Part shown: positions 1-7,983 of the stretch, piece after piece | Layout: each line of letters starts with the position of its first letter | Numbering within the stretch: position 1 is the stretch's first letter | Assembly (NCBI GenBank): GCA_902774395.1 | Contig: CACYIK010000006.1 | Span: forward strand, 49,443-113,442 | DNA length: 64,000 bases | DNA from: an uncultured Bacteroidota bacterium | Lineage (GTDB): Bacteria; Bacteroidota; Bacteroidia; Bacteroidales; P3 | Direction: 5' to 3' | Position numbers and translations under genes: made by a program | The notes under the pieces: generated by a model | Seen by the model: only the letters and a program-made list of their open reading frames with translations | Databases searched by the model: none | What the model was told of the DNA's origin: nothing

Positions 1-3000
1 TACTCGCAGTTGGTGCCGGGGAAGGCGGGGATGAAGACGTGCGGCTTCGCCACCTTGTGGGAGCAGAGGTGGATGCTGTCGAAGTGGATGGGTTTAATGG
101 GTTCAATGGGTTTAATGGGCGATGTGCTGCGGGTCGGGAAGACACCTTCGAGGGTTCCCTGCCAGGCGGCGAGGGCCTCGTCGAGGTCAATCTTCTCGGT
201 GCCGACATAGAAGGCCGCCTCGTCGATGACGCAGCCAATCTCCTTGCAGCGGAAGGGCATACCCTCGGCGTTTTCCACCTCGACAACGATGTTGCCGTAG
301 TGGCGCGCCACTAATTCCTCATTCCTCATTCCTAATTCCTCATTTAGACGGACGCCGAGTTTGTTGCCGAAGGCCATCTTGCTGACAGCCTCGATGATTC
401 CGCCGTAGCCGACGACGAAGGAGCTCTTGACCTTGCCGTCGAAGATAGCCTTGCGCAGGGCTGCATACTGGGCCTGCACGTCGTCGTAGACGGGCATGCC
501 GTACTGGTCTTCCTTGACGTCGAGGAGCAGCAGCTTGTTGCCGGCCTTCTTGAGTTCGGTGCTCACCACATGGTGCACGTCGCCGGTACCCACGGCGAAG
601 GAGCAGAGCGTCGGCGGCACGTCGATGTCGTTGAAGGTGCCGGACATGGAGTCCTTGCCGCCGATGGCGGGCAGCTTGAGGCCCATCTGGGCGTTGTAGG
701 CGCCGAGGAGGGCGGCGAAGGGTTCGCCCCAGCGGTAGGGGTCGTTGCCCAGCTTCTTGAAGTATTCCTGGAAGGTGAGACGCACACGGCTGGCGTCGCC
801 ACCGGCGGCGGCAATCTTAGCCACGCTGTTGACAATATTCCAGGCGGCGCCGTGGAAGGGGCTCCACGACATCAGGTAGGGGTCGAGACCGTAGGACATG
901 AAGGTGACGAGGTCGCAGTGGCCGTCGAGCAGCGGCAGCGTGGCAGCCATCACCTGCGTGGGCGACAGCTGGTACTTGCCACCGTAAGGCATGAAGACGC
1001 TGCGGGCTCCGATGGAGCTGTCGAACATTTCGACCAAGCCCTTCTGCGAGCAGACGTTGAGGTCAGCGAGAACTTTGAGCCAAAGGTCCTTAAGGTCCTT
1101 AAAGTCCTTAAGGTCCTTAAGGTCTTTAGCGGGCATGGCCACAGAAACCGTCGTCTCCTGGTGGGCGCCGTTGGTGTCGATGAAGCGGCGGGAGAGGTTG
1201 ACGATCTCCTTGCCGCGCCAGTTGATGACCATGCGGGGCTCCTCGGTGACGGTGGCCACGACGGTGGCTTCGAGGTTCTCCTCGTCGGCATATTTCAGCA
1301 TGAGGTCGACATCCTTGGGGTCGACGACGACGGCCATACGCTCCTGGCTCTCGCTGATGGCCAGCTCGGTGCCGTCGAGGCCGGCATATTTCTTGGGAAC
1401 GCGGTCGAGGTTGATCTGCAGGCCGTCGGCCAGCTCGCCGATGGCCACGCTCACGCCGCCGGCGCCGAAGTCGTTACACTTCTTGATGATGGAGGAGACC
1501 TCCTCGCGGCGGAACAGGCGCTGGATTTTTCTTTCTGTGGGGGCGTTACCCTTCTGCACCTCGGCACCGCAGGTGGTGAGGCTCTTGGTGGTGTGGCTCT
1601 TGGAGGCACCCGTAGCACCGCCGATGCCGTCGCGGCCCGTACGGCCACCCAGCAGGATGATGATATCGCCGGGGTCAGAGGTGAGACGCTTCACGGCACG
1701 ACGCGGAGCGGCGGCGATGACGGCGCCAATCTCCATGCGCTTGGCCACATAGTTGGGGTGGTACACCTCGTTGACCAAGCCCGTGGCGAGGCCTATCTGG
1801 TTGCCGTAGCTGCTATAGCCGTGGGCGGCGGTGGTGACGATCTTGCGCTGCGGCAGCTTGCCGGCGAGGGTCTCGTTGAGAGGCTTCGTGGGGTCGGCAG
1901 CGCCGGTGACGCGCATGGCCTGGTAGACATAGGTACGGCCCGAGAGTGGGTCGCGGATGCAGCCGCCGAGGCAGGTGGCGGCACCGCCGAAGGGCTCAAT
2001 CTCGGTGGGGTGGTTGTGGGTCTCGTTCTTGAAGTTGATGAGCCACTCCTCCTTGTTGCCGTCGATGACCACGGGCACCACGATGGAGCAGGCGTTGATC
2101 TCGTCGCTCGGCTCCTGGTCGTCGAGGATGCCGGCCTTCTTGAGGCGCTTGGCGGCGAGGGTGCCGATGTCCATCAGGCAGACGAACTTGTCGGTGCGAC
2201 CGGCGTACTGCTCCTTATGGTCGGCGAGGTACTGCTTAAAGGCGCCCTCGATGAGGGGACGGTAGAAACCGTCGTCGAACTTCACATCCTTGAGCTCGGT
2301 GGCGAAGGTGGTGTGACGGCAGTGGTCGCTCCAGTAGGTGTCGAGCACACGGATCTCCGTCATCGTGGGGTCGCGGTGCTCCTCGTCGCGGAAGTAGCGC
2401 TGGATATGCTTGAAATCGGCAAAGGTCATGGCCAGACCCAGCGACTCGTAAAGGTCCTTAAAGTCCTTAAGGTCCTTAGGGTCGTTAAGGTCCTTGTCCT
2501 TGAAGCCGTCGAAGACAATCACATCGGCGGGCTCGTCAAAGTGGTCCTCGAGGGTCTCGGGCTTGGGCTCATCCGTCACACGGCTGTCCACGGGGTTCAC
2601 GCAGTGCTTGATGATTTTCTCTCTAGATTCACTAGACAATCTAGAGCTACTAGAAATCACATAGGTCGTGGCGCTCTTGATGATAGGTTCCTCGGCATCG
2701 TTCAGCAGTTTGACGCACTGTTCGGCGCTATCGGCGCGCTGGTCGAACTGGCCGGGGAGGTACTCCACCGTGAAGCAGAAGTCGTCCTCCTTGTGGGGGA
2801 ACTCCTCATCGTAGATATCATCCACGGGAGGTTCCGAAAAAACGGTCTGCTTGGCCTGTGCGAAGGTGGCGTCCGAGACATTCTCCACGTCGTAGCGGAT
2901 CAGCACGCGCACATCCTCGGCCTCAATGCCGAGGTATTCGCTCATTTCATTCTTCAACTCCTTGGCCTTCACGGCAAAGGGAGCCTTCTTCTCAACAAAG

Positions 3001-3014
3001 ATTCTTCTTACCAT
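1..3014 (-). CDS. purL: Phosphoribosylformylglycinamidine synthase (FGAM synthase), 3' end cut by window edge
   Basis: This is the large, single-chain FGAM synthase of purine synthesis, which converts FGAR, glutamine and ATP to FGAM. About 1004 residues are visible from the ATG at 3014. The signature SDHCRHTTF lies near residue 228, NETHNHPTEIEPFGGAATCLGG near 350, and the start of the C-terminal glutamine amidotransferase domain (FIPAFPGTNCE) is reached at the left edge, so roughly 200-300 residues are missing. Four to five low-complexity runs interrupt the protein in frame: (KDL)n-type at 1082-1129 and 2450-2497, a Ser/Arg-rich run at 2621-2660, (RNEEL)-type at 312-345 and (PIKPIE)-type at 90-119. 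They fall between conserved blocks, suggesting tolerated loop insertions. No Shine-Dalgarno sequence is seen. The identification is certain; the insertions are the odd part. Confidence 0.97.
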   Translation of the reverse strand, partial: MVRRIFVEKKAPFAVKAKELKNEMSEYLGIEAEDVRVLIRYDVENVSDATFAQAKQTVFSEPPVDDIYDEEFPHKEDDFCFTVEYLPGQFDQRADSAEQCVKLLNDAEEPIIKSATTYVISSSSRLSSESREKIIKHCVNPVDSRVTDEPKPETLEDHFDEPADVIVFDGFKDKDLNDPKDLKDFKDLYESLGLAMTFADFKHIQRYFRDEEHRDPTMTEIRVLDTYWSDHCRHTTFATELKDVKFDDGFYRPLIEGAFKQYLADHKEQYAGRTDKFVCLMDIGTLAAKRLKKAGILDDQEPSDEINACSIVVPVVIDGNKEEWLINFKNETHNHPTEIEPFGGAATCLGGCIRDPLSGRTYVYQAMRVTGAADPTKPLNETLAGKLPQRKIVTTAAHGYSSYGNQIGLATGLVNEVYHPNYVAKRMEIGAVIAAAPRRAVKRLTSDPGDIIILLGGRTGRDGIGGATGASKSHTTKSLTTCGAEVQKGNAPTERKIQRLFRREEVSSIIKKCNDFGAGGVSVAIGELADGLQINLDRVPKKYAGLDGTELAISESQERMAVVVDPKDVDLMLKYADEENLEATVVATVTEEPRMVINWRGKEIVNLSRRFIDTNGAHQETTVSVAMPAKDLKDLKDFKDLKDLWLKVLADLNVCSQKGLVEMFDSSIGARSVFMPYGGKYQLSPTQVMAATLPLLDGHCDLVTFMSYGLDPYLMSWSPFHGAAWNIVNSVAKIAAAGGDASRVRLTFQEYFKKLGNDPYRWGEPFAALLGAYNAQMGLKLPAIGGKDSMSGTFNDIDVPPTLCSFAVGTGDVHHVVSTELKKAGNKLLLLDVKEDQYGMPVYDDVQAQYAALRKAIFDGKVKSSFVVGYGGIIEAVSKMAFGNKLGVRLNEELGMRNEELVARHYGNIVVEVENAEGMPFRCKEIGCVIDEAAFYVGTEKIDLDEALAAWQGTLEGVFPTRSTSPIKPIEPIKPIHFDSIHLCSHKVAKPHVFIPAFPGTNCE

Positions 3015-3017
3015 ATC

Positions 3018-3100
3018 TTAATATTGCTTGATTGCTTGATTGTTTGATTGCTTGATTGCTTGAAAATCAATTTTCAATTCTCAATTTTCAATTTCCACGA
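3018..3100. repeat. Two adjoining short tandem word arrays (TTGATTGC)n and (ATTTTCA)n
   Basis: Between purL and the acyltransferase lies an 8-bp-period array of TTGATTGC/TTGATTGT units (about 3024-3062). A 7-bp-period array of TTTTCAA/TTCTCAA units (about 3064-3094) follows. The second array runs into the acyltransferase 3' end and provides its last codons and stop. The same two words recur inside genes elsewhere in the window. Confidence 0.85.
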
Positions 3101-3644
3101 AGTTCTCGGGATGCTTGGCCATCTCTTTCTTGAAGAGGCTACGGACCTTGCGGATATCGGCCTCATGGTCGTCGGTGGTCCATATCGTCTCGCCGAGATA
3201 GATTCTTTTATTCTTGAAATCCAGGAAAGCCGGCACGATAGGCACACCTGCCTGATGGGCGATCTCCCAGAAGCCACGTTTCCAACGATGCACAGGCTTG
3301 CGCGACCCTTCCGGCGTGATGGCGATGGAGAGGGGCTGTCCTTTGGCAAACTCCGCCACGGCGGCACCCACCATGTCGTTTTTGCGGTTGCCGCGGTCTA
3401 TCGAAATACATCCCAAATGACGCAGGATGGGTCCCAGCGGCCAACGGAAAAACTCTTTCTTGATGAATATCCTGCCATTGGAACAGACCTGCCACAGATA
3501 GGCCGTACCCACCAGATAATCAGACGTTGACGTATGAGGAGCAACGGCATATACACACCGCTCCAACTCAGGCCGGGAGTCCTTCTCGGGGAAGTCGAAC
3601 TTCCATCCTCCAAGCTTGGCTATTGCTATCCAGATTTTTTTCAT
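3081..3644 (-). CDS. Lysophospholipid acyltransferase family protein (PlsC-like)
   Basis: A 187-residue member of the LPLAT/PlsC-like family that transfers acyl groups to a lysophospholipid or similar acceptor at the inner membrane. The HX4D motif is seen as HTSTSD and the second conserved block as TPEGSRK. The short form without extra domains resembles the 'glycerol acyltransferase' proteins common in Bacteroidetes, so the exact acceptor is unknown. An upstream in-frame start (3701) exists, but the promoter -7 box at 3654-3661 lies inside that extension, so the ATG at 3644 is preferred. The last codons, GAA ATT GAA AAT TGA, come from an (ATTGAAA)-type repeat array, so the natural C-terminus may have been rewritten. 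Transcribed toward purL. Confidence 0.88.
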   Translation of the reverse strand: MKKIWIAIAKLGGWKFDFPEKDSRPELERCVYAVAPHTSTSDYLVGTAYLWQVCSNGRIFIKKEFFRWPLGPILRHLGCISIDRGNRKNDMVGAAVAEFAKGQPLSIAITPEGSRKPVHRWKRGFWEIAHQAGVPIVPAFLDFKNKRIYLGETIWTTDDHEADIRKVRSLFKKEMAKHPENFVEIEN

Positions 3645-3653
3645 AACAAAATG

Positions 3654-3661
3654 CAAAAATA
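3654..3661 (-). promoter_or_regulatory. Bacteroidetes -7 box of the acyltransferase gene
   Basis: Minus strand reads TATTTTTG followed by CA, matching TAnnTTTG. It lies 9 bases upstream of the ATG at 3644, implying a very short leader and deciding the start. Confidence 0.75.
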
Positions 3662-3777
3662 CACTTTTTTTCGCGAATATAATAAATAATTTTTTCACCA
3701 CCTGTTGAAACGGGGTTTAAAACGTCCCCTACCCCACCCCAACGACCTAGCAACACCCTATCACCCACTAACAAGGA

Positions 3778-3811
3778 AGCCGCCCTTGCGCGTTTCGGCG
3801 CAAGGGCGGCT
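3778..3811 (-). terminator. GC-rich hairpin after the glutathione peroxidase gene
   Basis: A 14-bp perfect stem, AGCCGCCCTTGCGC, with a 6-base loop. It follows the peroxidase stop by about 30 bases on the minus strand. It has no long U-tract, so termination strength is uncertain. Confidence 0.65.
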
Positions 3812-3843
3812 ATATATTGATTTATAATTTCTTACAACAAATA

Positions 3844-4395
3844 CTACAACTGAGCCCGGATAGCCCTCTCGACGGTCGTCATGGAGGAAGTCTGGGCATC
3901 GTAACGGCCCACCACGTTACCCTTGCGGTCGATGAGGAACTTGGTGAAGTTCCAGGGGATATCGCCGGGTTTCTTCTCCTTGAGCCATACATAGAGGGGC
4001 GAGGCGTTGGCGCCGTTGACATCTATCTTGGCGAACTGGGGGAATGTGATATTGTAGGTGCTGGTGCAGTATTCATGGATCACGTCGTAACTGCCGGGGG
4101 CCTGACCGCCGAACTGGTTGCAGGGGAAGTCGAGGATGGTGAAGCCCTGGTCGCGGTAGGCCTCATAGATACGCTCGAGATCCTCATACTGAGGAGTGTA
4201 GCCGCACTGCGTGGCGGTGTTGACCACCAGTAGTACCTGGCCTTGGTAGTCGGCCAGCGACACGCTGTCGCCTCGTCCGTCGAGGACACTGAACTGGTAG
4301 ATGTTGTCCTTGTTTTCCGTCTTTTCCTCGCTCTTGCAGGCGGCGACCAGCATCGTGGCGACCAGCATTAATGCTAGGAATTTCACTTGTTTCAT
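3844..4395 (-). CDS. Glutathione peroxidase, lipoprotein form
   Basis: A thiol peroxidase of the GPx family that reduces hydroperoxides; non-selenium members usually use thioredoxin. The 183-residue protein has the catalytic tetrad as Cys64 (NTATQCGYT), Gln98 (FPCNQFGGQ), Trp148 and Asn149 (PWNF). The N-terminus is a lipoprotein signal with lipobox LVAAC (Cys20), placing the enzyme in the cell envelope rather than the cytoplasm. Its signal peptide is almost identical, including 36 identical bases, to that of the next upstream gene on the same strand, although the mature proteins are unrelated. The two genes are 6 bases apart and probably co-transcribed from the promoter at 5123-5130. Confidence 0.93.
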   Translation of the reverse strand: MKQVKFLALMLVATMLVAACKSEEKTENKDNIYQFSVLDGRGDSVSLADYQGQVLLVVNTATQCGYTPQYEDLERIYEAYRDQGFTILDFPCNQFGGQAPGSYDVIHEYCTSTYNITFPQFAKIDVNGANASPLYVWLKEKKPGDIPWNFTKFLIDRKGNVVGRYDAQTSSMTTVERAIRAQL

Positions 4396-4401
4396 ATTAA
4401 A

Positions 4402-5094
4402 TTATTTTTTGTTGTTCAATACTTTAGTCAATGCGCACATCTCGTCGAGGGAGGGACCTGTAACGGAACAGCTGCCGCCGGAAATTTCGGCGTTGATCCT
4501 GGGAGCAGCTATCAGCCTGTCGCCGAGCATGATGGCCAGATAGCGGCCGACGTTTTCGGCGGTGACCTGACGGAAGATTTCGGTGCCAACGCTATCGAAC
4601 CTCCAGGCAACGTCTGTACTCAGTTTCCAGTCATCGACCCAGGCGGAGTCGATGTGGCTGCCGTCGAGGATGGGACGATGGTCGTCGTAGTAGACGCAGA
4701 GGAAGCGGTAGAGAGTGTCGCCGTCCATCGGGATACGATTCCAGAAGTAACGCTCGCCGATGACCTTCGCGTCCATATTTCTCTCTATGCCTTCGAAAAA
4801 GGCGGCGGTGTCGGAGGCATGAACAAGGAGACCGTCGTAGGTGTCCCACTCGTGTTTAAGGCTGTCGGGACGGCCTATCATCGCCATATGGACAAGATCC
4901 CTGTAGCGCTGGCTGTCGAAATTCAGCACATTCCAGAGACCGAAGTCGGCGGCAGTATAGTGGGCACCGAAGACTTCGTCGGGATTGACATCACACCGAG
5001 GCTCATCGCTCTGCGGTGCCTCCACTTGGTTCTTGCAGGCGGCGACCAGCATCGTGGCGACCAGCATCAGCACTAAGATTTTTACTTGTTTCAT
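4402..5094 (-). CDS. Lipoprotein with SecD P1-head-like C-terminus
   Basis: A 230-residue lipoprotein (lipobox LVAAC). Its C-terminal 60 residues read RFDSVGTEIF, then TAENVGRYLAIMLGDRLIAAP, then SGGSCSVTG. This follows the pattern of the SecD P1 head subdomain ('F...T.ENVG..LAI.L......AP..N..I.GG...I.G'). No membrane segments of SecD are present, so it is a free periplasmic head-like domain, and its role is unknown. The start is taken at 5094 because the sequence MKQVKxLxLMLVATMLVAACK matches the sister gene; an ATG two codons upstream (5100) is equally possible. It probably forms an operon with the downstream glutathione peroxidase. Confidence 0.8.
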   Translation of the reverse strand: MKQVKILVLMLVATMLVAACKNQVEAPQSDEPRCDVNPDEVFGAHYTAADFGLWNVLNFDSQRYRDLVHMAMIGRPDSLKHEWDTYDGLLVHASDTAAFFEGIERNMDAKVIGERYFWNRIPMDGDTLYRFLCVYYDDHRPILDGSHIDSAWVDDWKLSTDVAWRFDSVGTEIFRQVTAENVGRYLAIMLGDRLIAAPRINAEISGGSCSVTGPSLDEMCALTKVLNNKK

Positions 5095-5112
5095 TTCCAT
5101 GGTTTTTGTGTG

Positions 5113-5180
5113 TTTCGCGGTGCAAAAGTACATATTATTTCCAATATATCAGAAATTAATTGTATTTTTGCACCGCGAAA
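5113..5180. promoter_or_regulatory. Divergent promoter pair inside a 15-bp inverted repeat
   Basis: Minus-strand TACTTTTG (5123-5130) serves the lipoprotein operon and plus-strand TATTTTTG (5163-5170) serves the peptidase at 5199. Each -7 box continues into the same initial transcribed sequence, TTTTGCACCGCGAAA (5166-5180), whose exact complement is 5113-5127. Both transcripts should therefore begin with the same roughly 10 bases. Confidence 0.75.
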
Positions 5181-5198
5181 TAATAAATCATTTATAAT

Positions 5199-6623
5199 AT
5201 GAAGATAAGACTCATTGCTTTAGCCATCGCTTCACTGCTGATTTTCGGCACAGCGACGGCACAGAAAAAGAAACAACAGGAGCAGTACAACGGCGGCATC
5301 ACCACCGAGATGATGCAGCAGATGAAGAAGGGCTTCGGCGGCTCGGCCAGCGACAAGGCCCTCCGCAACATCATGGTGAACAACTCGCCGGCCAAGCTGG
5401 CCATGAACTACGAGAACGCCACCAAGTTCGACTCTCACTTCTCGAACCGCGTCATCAGCAAGGCCGTCACCGACCAGAAGTCGAGTGGCCGCTGCTGGAT
5501 GTTCACCGGCATGAACGTGCTGCGCAACCAGGCCATCCGCCACCACAACCTGCCCGCCGACTTCCAGTTCTCGCAGGCCTACCTCTTCTTCTACGACCAG
5601 TTGGAGAAGAGCAACCTCTTCCTGCAGGCTGTGATTGACACGTATAAAAAGCCCATGAACGACCAGGAGGTCGAGTGGCTCTTTAAAAACCCCATCGGCG
5701 ACGGTGGCCAGTTCACCGGCGTGGCCAACCTCATCAGCAAGTACGGTCTTGTGCCCAGCGACGTGATGCCCGAGACCTTCAATACCAACAACACCTCCAG
5801 CATCAGCAACCTCATCGCCCTCAAGCTGCGTGAGGACGGTCTCCAGCTGCGCGAGATGGCCGCCCAGAAGGGCATGACCGCCGCCAAGCTGCAGGCCAAG
5901 AAGACCGAGATGCTCGGCACTATCTATCGCATGCTGGCCCTCACCATGGGCGAGCCCCCCGCACAGTTCACCTGGCAGCAGAAGGACGCCAAGGGCGAGA
6001 TCGTGGAGACCGCCACCTACACCCCCATGGAGTTCTACGAGAAATTCGCCAAGACCGACTTCTCGAAGTACTACATGGTGATGAACGACCCCACCCGCGA
6101 GTACTACAAGGTGTATGAGATCCAGTACGACCGCCACGTCTACGACGGCCAGAACTGGCGCTACCTCAACCTGCCCATGGAGGACATCGCCCCCATGTGC
6201 ATCGCCTCCATCAAGGACAGCACCATGATGTACTTCAGCTGCGACGTGGGAAAATTCCTCAACCGTGACAACGGCCTCATGGACATGAACAACTACGACT
6301 ACGAGAGCCTGATGGGCACCACCTTCGGCATGGATAAGAAGCAGCGCGTAGCCACCTTCGCCAGCGGCTCGAGCCACGCCATGACCCTCTGCGCCGTCGA
6401 CCTCGACAAGGACGGCAAGCCCATGAAGTGGATGGTCGAGAACAGCTGGGGCCCCAACTACGGCTGGCAGGGCAACCTCATCATGACCAACGACTGGTTC
6501 AACGAGTACATGTTCCGCGTGGTGCTCGAGGAGAAATATATCCCCGCCAACATCCGCGCCATGATGGACCAGAAGCCCATCATGCTCCCCGCCTGGGATC
6601 CGATGTTTGCTCCGGAAGAGTAG
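5199..6623 (+). CDS. Exported C1B cysteine peptidase (bleomycin hydrolase / aminopeptidase C family)
   Basis: A 474-residue papain-fold peptidase of the PepC/bleomycin hydrolase type. The catalytic set is Gln93 and Cys99 (DQKSSGRCW), His393 (GSSHAMTL) and Asn415 (ENSWG). Length and the large insertion between Cys and His fit the family. Unlike classic cytosolic PepC, it begins with a clear signal peptide (MKIRLIALAIASLLIFGTATAQ), so it acts in the periplasm or outside the cell. The promoter is at 5163-5170 and the likely terminator is the 23-bp inverted repeat after the stop. A second, shorter family member lies at 7984, with a regulator and a membrane protein between them. Confidence 0.93.
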   Translation: MKIRLIALAIASLLIFGTATAQKKKQQEQYNGGITTEMMQQMKKGFGGSASDKALRNIMVNNSPAKLAMNYENATKFDSHFSNRVISKAVTDQKSSGRCWMFTGMNVLRNQAIRHHNLPADFQFSQAYLFFYDQLEKSNLFLQAVIDTYKKPMNDQEVEWLFKNPIGDGGQFTGVANLISKYGLVPSDVMPETFNTNNTSSISNLIALKLREDGLQLREMAAQKGMTAAKLQAKKTEMLGTIYRMLALTMGEPPAQFTWQQKDAKGEIVETATYTPMEFYEKFAKTDFSKYYMVMNDPTREYYKVYEIQYDRHVYDGQNWRYLNLPMEDIAPMCIASIKDSTMMYFSCDVGKFLNRDNGLMDMNNYDYESLMGTTFGMDKKQRVATFASGSSHAMTLCAVDLDKDGKPMKWMVENSWGPNYGWQGNLIMTNDWFNEYMFRVVLEEKYIPANIRAMMDQKPIMLPAWDPMFAPEE

Positions 6624-6636
6624 CATTAAAAATGTT

Positions 6637-6693
6637 AAAATAAACATAAAAGTTGATTCTGCATTTGGTGGAATCAACTTTTATGTTTATTTT
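6637..6693. promoter_or_regulatory. 23-bp perfect inverted repeat overlapping the xre promoter
   Basis: Arms 6637-6659 and 6671-6693 are exact complements around an 11-base loop. The right arm covers most of the -7 box TATTTTTG (6688-6695) of the regulator gene at 6704. The structure could end the peptidase transcript, act as an operator for the regulator, or both. Confidence 0.7.
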
Positions 6694-6703
6694 TGCACCC
6701 AGT

Positions 6704-7015
6704 ATGAAAACAAACAAATTGATGGATGAAATCAGGGAGACGATGTCACCCGAGATGAAAAAACAAATGGAGTTATCGGTGAGCATTGCCAACCGTATCT
6801 ATGAGATTCTCGAAGCAAAAGGTCTTTCTCAAAAAGATTTTGCCCGCATGATGGGCAAGACCGAAACCGAGGTGAGCCGTTGGCTGTCAGGCACACATAA
6901 CATGACGATGGCCACCATTGCCAAAATTAGCACTGTCCTCGGAGAGGATATCATAGCTCCGGTTCGTCACATCCCCGCACCACGTCGTCGCCGAAACATT
7001 GCAGCGGTACTATAA
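6704..7015 (+). CDS. XRE-family helix-turn-helix regulator (HigA-like, no adjacent toxin)
   Basis: A 103-residue protein with one HTH_3 domain at about residues 32-85 (LSQKDFARMMGKTETEVSRWLSGTHNMTMATIAKISTVLG), preceded by a helical N-terminus (MDEIRETMSPEMKKQMELS) typical of HigA-like antitoxins. The C-terminus is a basic run, RRRR. No HigB-type toxin gene flanks it, so it is an orphan regulator here. The start at 6704 is fixed by the promoter -7 box at 6688-6695, only 8 bases upstream, which leaves a nearly leaderless mRNA. The 23-bp inverted repeat over its promoter suggests self-repression (inference). Confidence 0.85.
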   Translation: MKTNKLMDEIRETMSPEMKKQMELSVSIANRIYEILEAKGLSQKDFARMMGKTETEVSRWLSGTHNMTMATIAKISTVLGEDIIAPVRHIPAPRRRRNIAAVL

Positions 7016-7051
7016 CCTCACATCAGTGCGACATTTACTTTATGAAAAAAA

Positions 7052-7083
7052 CGGAGAATATTGAACTGATTCAATATTCTCCG
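7052..7083. terminator. Bidirectional hairpin terminator
   Basis: A 14-bp perfect stem, CGGAGAATATTGAA, with a 4-base loop, A-rich on the left and T-rich on the right. It separates the convergent regulator (plus) and membrane protein (minus) genes. Confidence 0.85.
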
Positions 7084-7116
7084 CTTTTGTTTTAATAATA
7101 AAAAGATATCCTTTTA

Positions 7117-7605
7117 CTACTCTTTTCGTGTGTTTGCTTCTATCTTTGCAAGAAGTTGTACTATTGCCCAAAGTCCTAATTCAACGAGATAACCACCTAA
7201 TGTAATGATAAACGGTGTAAAATCCCGACGATACGAACTTTCTGATAAGCATGAGAACAAGGAAATTATAACAGCAACAGCACCCAGAAACATCATAACC
7301 GTTGCAAAAGTATGCCACCCGCTGGGTTCTTTGTCCTTGGATGTTCCATATCCTTTTTTTGAGATTCTTCTTATCTCATCATATTCCTCTTCGGTTAAAG
7401 TTTGCGCGGTATCGATCTTATATGCTTTGCGTTTAGCATCATAAGAATCATCAAACAGAGGATACTCCAGGGTGCATACCGAATCATCGGAATAGACACG
7501 TTCGCCAAGTTTAAGGTTCTCCAGTAGTTGCTGTTTCTCTTTTTCTCGTTCCAATGCTATTTCCTCTTTTCTCTTTTCAATGTACTTCTGAATCCTCTCG
7601 TCCAT
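7117..7605 (-). CDS. Small membrane protein with charged N-terminal helix, unknown function
   Basis: 162 residues with no family recognised. The first 35 residues are highly charged and probably coiled-coil (IEKRKEEIALEREKEKQQLLENLK). An acidic segment follows, then two membrane segments near residues 100-118 (FATVMMFLGAVAVIISLFSCL) and 130-150 (FIITLGGYLVELGLWAIVQLL). Codon use is less GC-rich than in the neighbouring peptidases. The ATG at 7605 lies at the end of a roughly 255-base structured leader that starts at a TAnnTTTG promoter (7867-7874). A hairpin terminator follows at 7052-7083. Confidence 0.7.
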   Translation of the reverse strand: MDERIQKYIEKRKEEIALEREKEKQQLLENLKLGERVYSDDSVCTLEYPLFDDSYDAKRKAYKIDTAQTLTEEEYDEIRRISKKGYGTSKDKEPSGWHTFATVMMFLGAVAVIISLFSCLSESSYRRDFTPFIITLGGYLVELGLWAIVQLLAKIEANTRKE

Positions 7606-7607
7606 AT

Positions 7608-7862
7608 CTTTCCGCCGTTTACTGTTGGCCCTTCAGTTCTTGTGCTCTTCCGCACCCCGTCGAGCAATAATACAAGAAGCGTGGTGCCGTGTACCACTTC
7701 TTCTAATGGAGGTCTTGAGATTACCTTTTGGCGGAGAAATAGAGAACAGCCCACGCTAATACGCGCGAAGCCGTCATACTCTCTTGCGCCAAATGAAAGG
7801 TTCTCAAGTTTCCATTAGCAAGACGAAGATACAACGCTTCGTTTGATTTCCTTATGAAATCG
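7608..7862 (-). ncRNA. Long structured leader or independent RNA upstream of the 7605 gene
   Basis: This 378-base gene-free interval (7606-7983) contains a minus-strand -7 box TAATTTTG (7867-7874). The RNA from it would fold into a long interrupted hairpin. CTAATGGA pairs with TCCATTAG, CTTGAGA with TCTCAAG, CCTTT with AAAGG, TTGGCG with CGCCAA, and AGAGA with TCTCT, closing a loop containing AGCGTGGGCT. A second hairpin, AAGAAG..CTTCTT enclosing GGT..ACC, follows. The shape resembles 6S-like RNAs, but the family cannot be named from sequence alone. The RNA runs straight into the 7605 coding region, so a regulatory 5' UTR is equally possible. Confidence 0.5.
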
Positions 7863-7866
7863 ACTG

Positions 7867-7874
7867 CAAAATTA
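7867..7874 (-). promoter_or_regulatory. -7 box of the structured leader
   Basis: Minus strand reads TAATTTTG followed by CAG, matching TAnnTTTG. Confidence 0.6.
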
Positions 7875-7927
7875 CGATATTTATTTCATTCGGCAAAAAA
7901 TATTTTCTCTACGTCACAAAAAATGTG

Positions 7928-7935
7928 TATCTTTG
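7928..7935 (+). promoter_or_regulatory. -7 box of the second C1 peptidase gene
   Basis: TATCTTTG followed by CACCGCA, 48 bases upstream of the ATG at 7984. Confidence 0.75.
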
Positions 7936-7983
7936 CACCGCATTTTATGCGTATAATTAATAACAAAATACAACAATATCACA

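Noticed and set aside
570..3047. Very long open frame on the plus strand opposite purL, and similar antisense frames opposite the macroglobulin, uvrA and guaA genes
   Set aside because: They mirror GC-rich codon use of the real genes, have Val/Ala/Gly-rich low-complexity translations and no promoter; purL motifs on the other strand are unmistakable.
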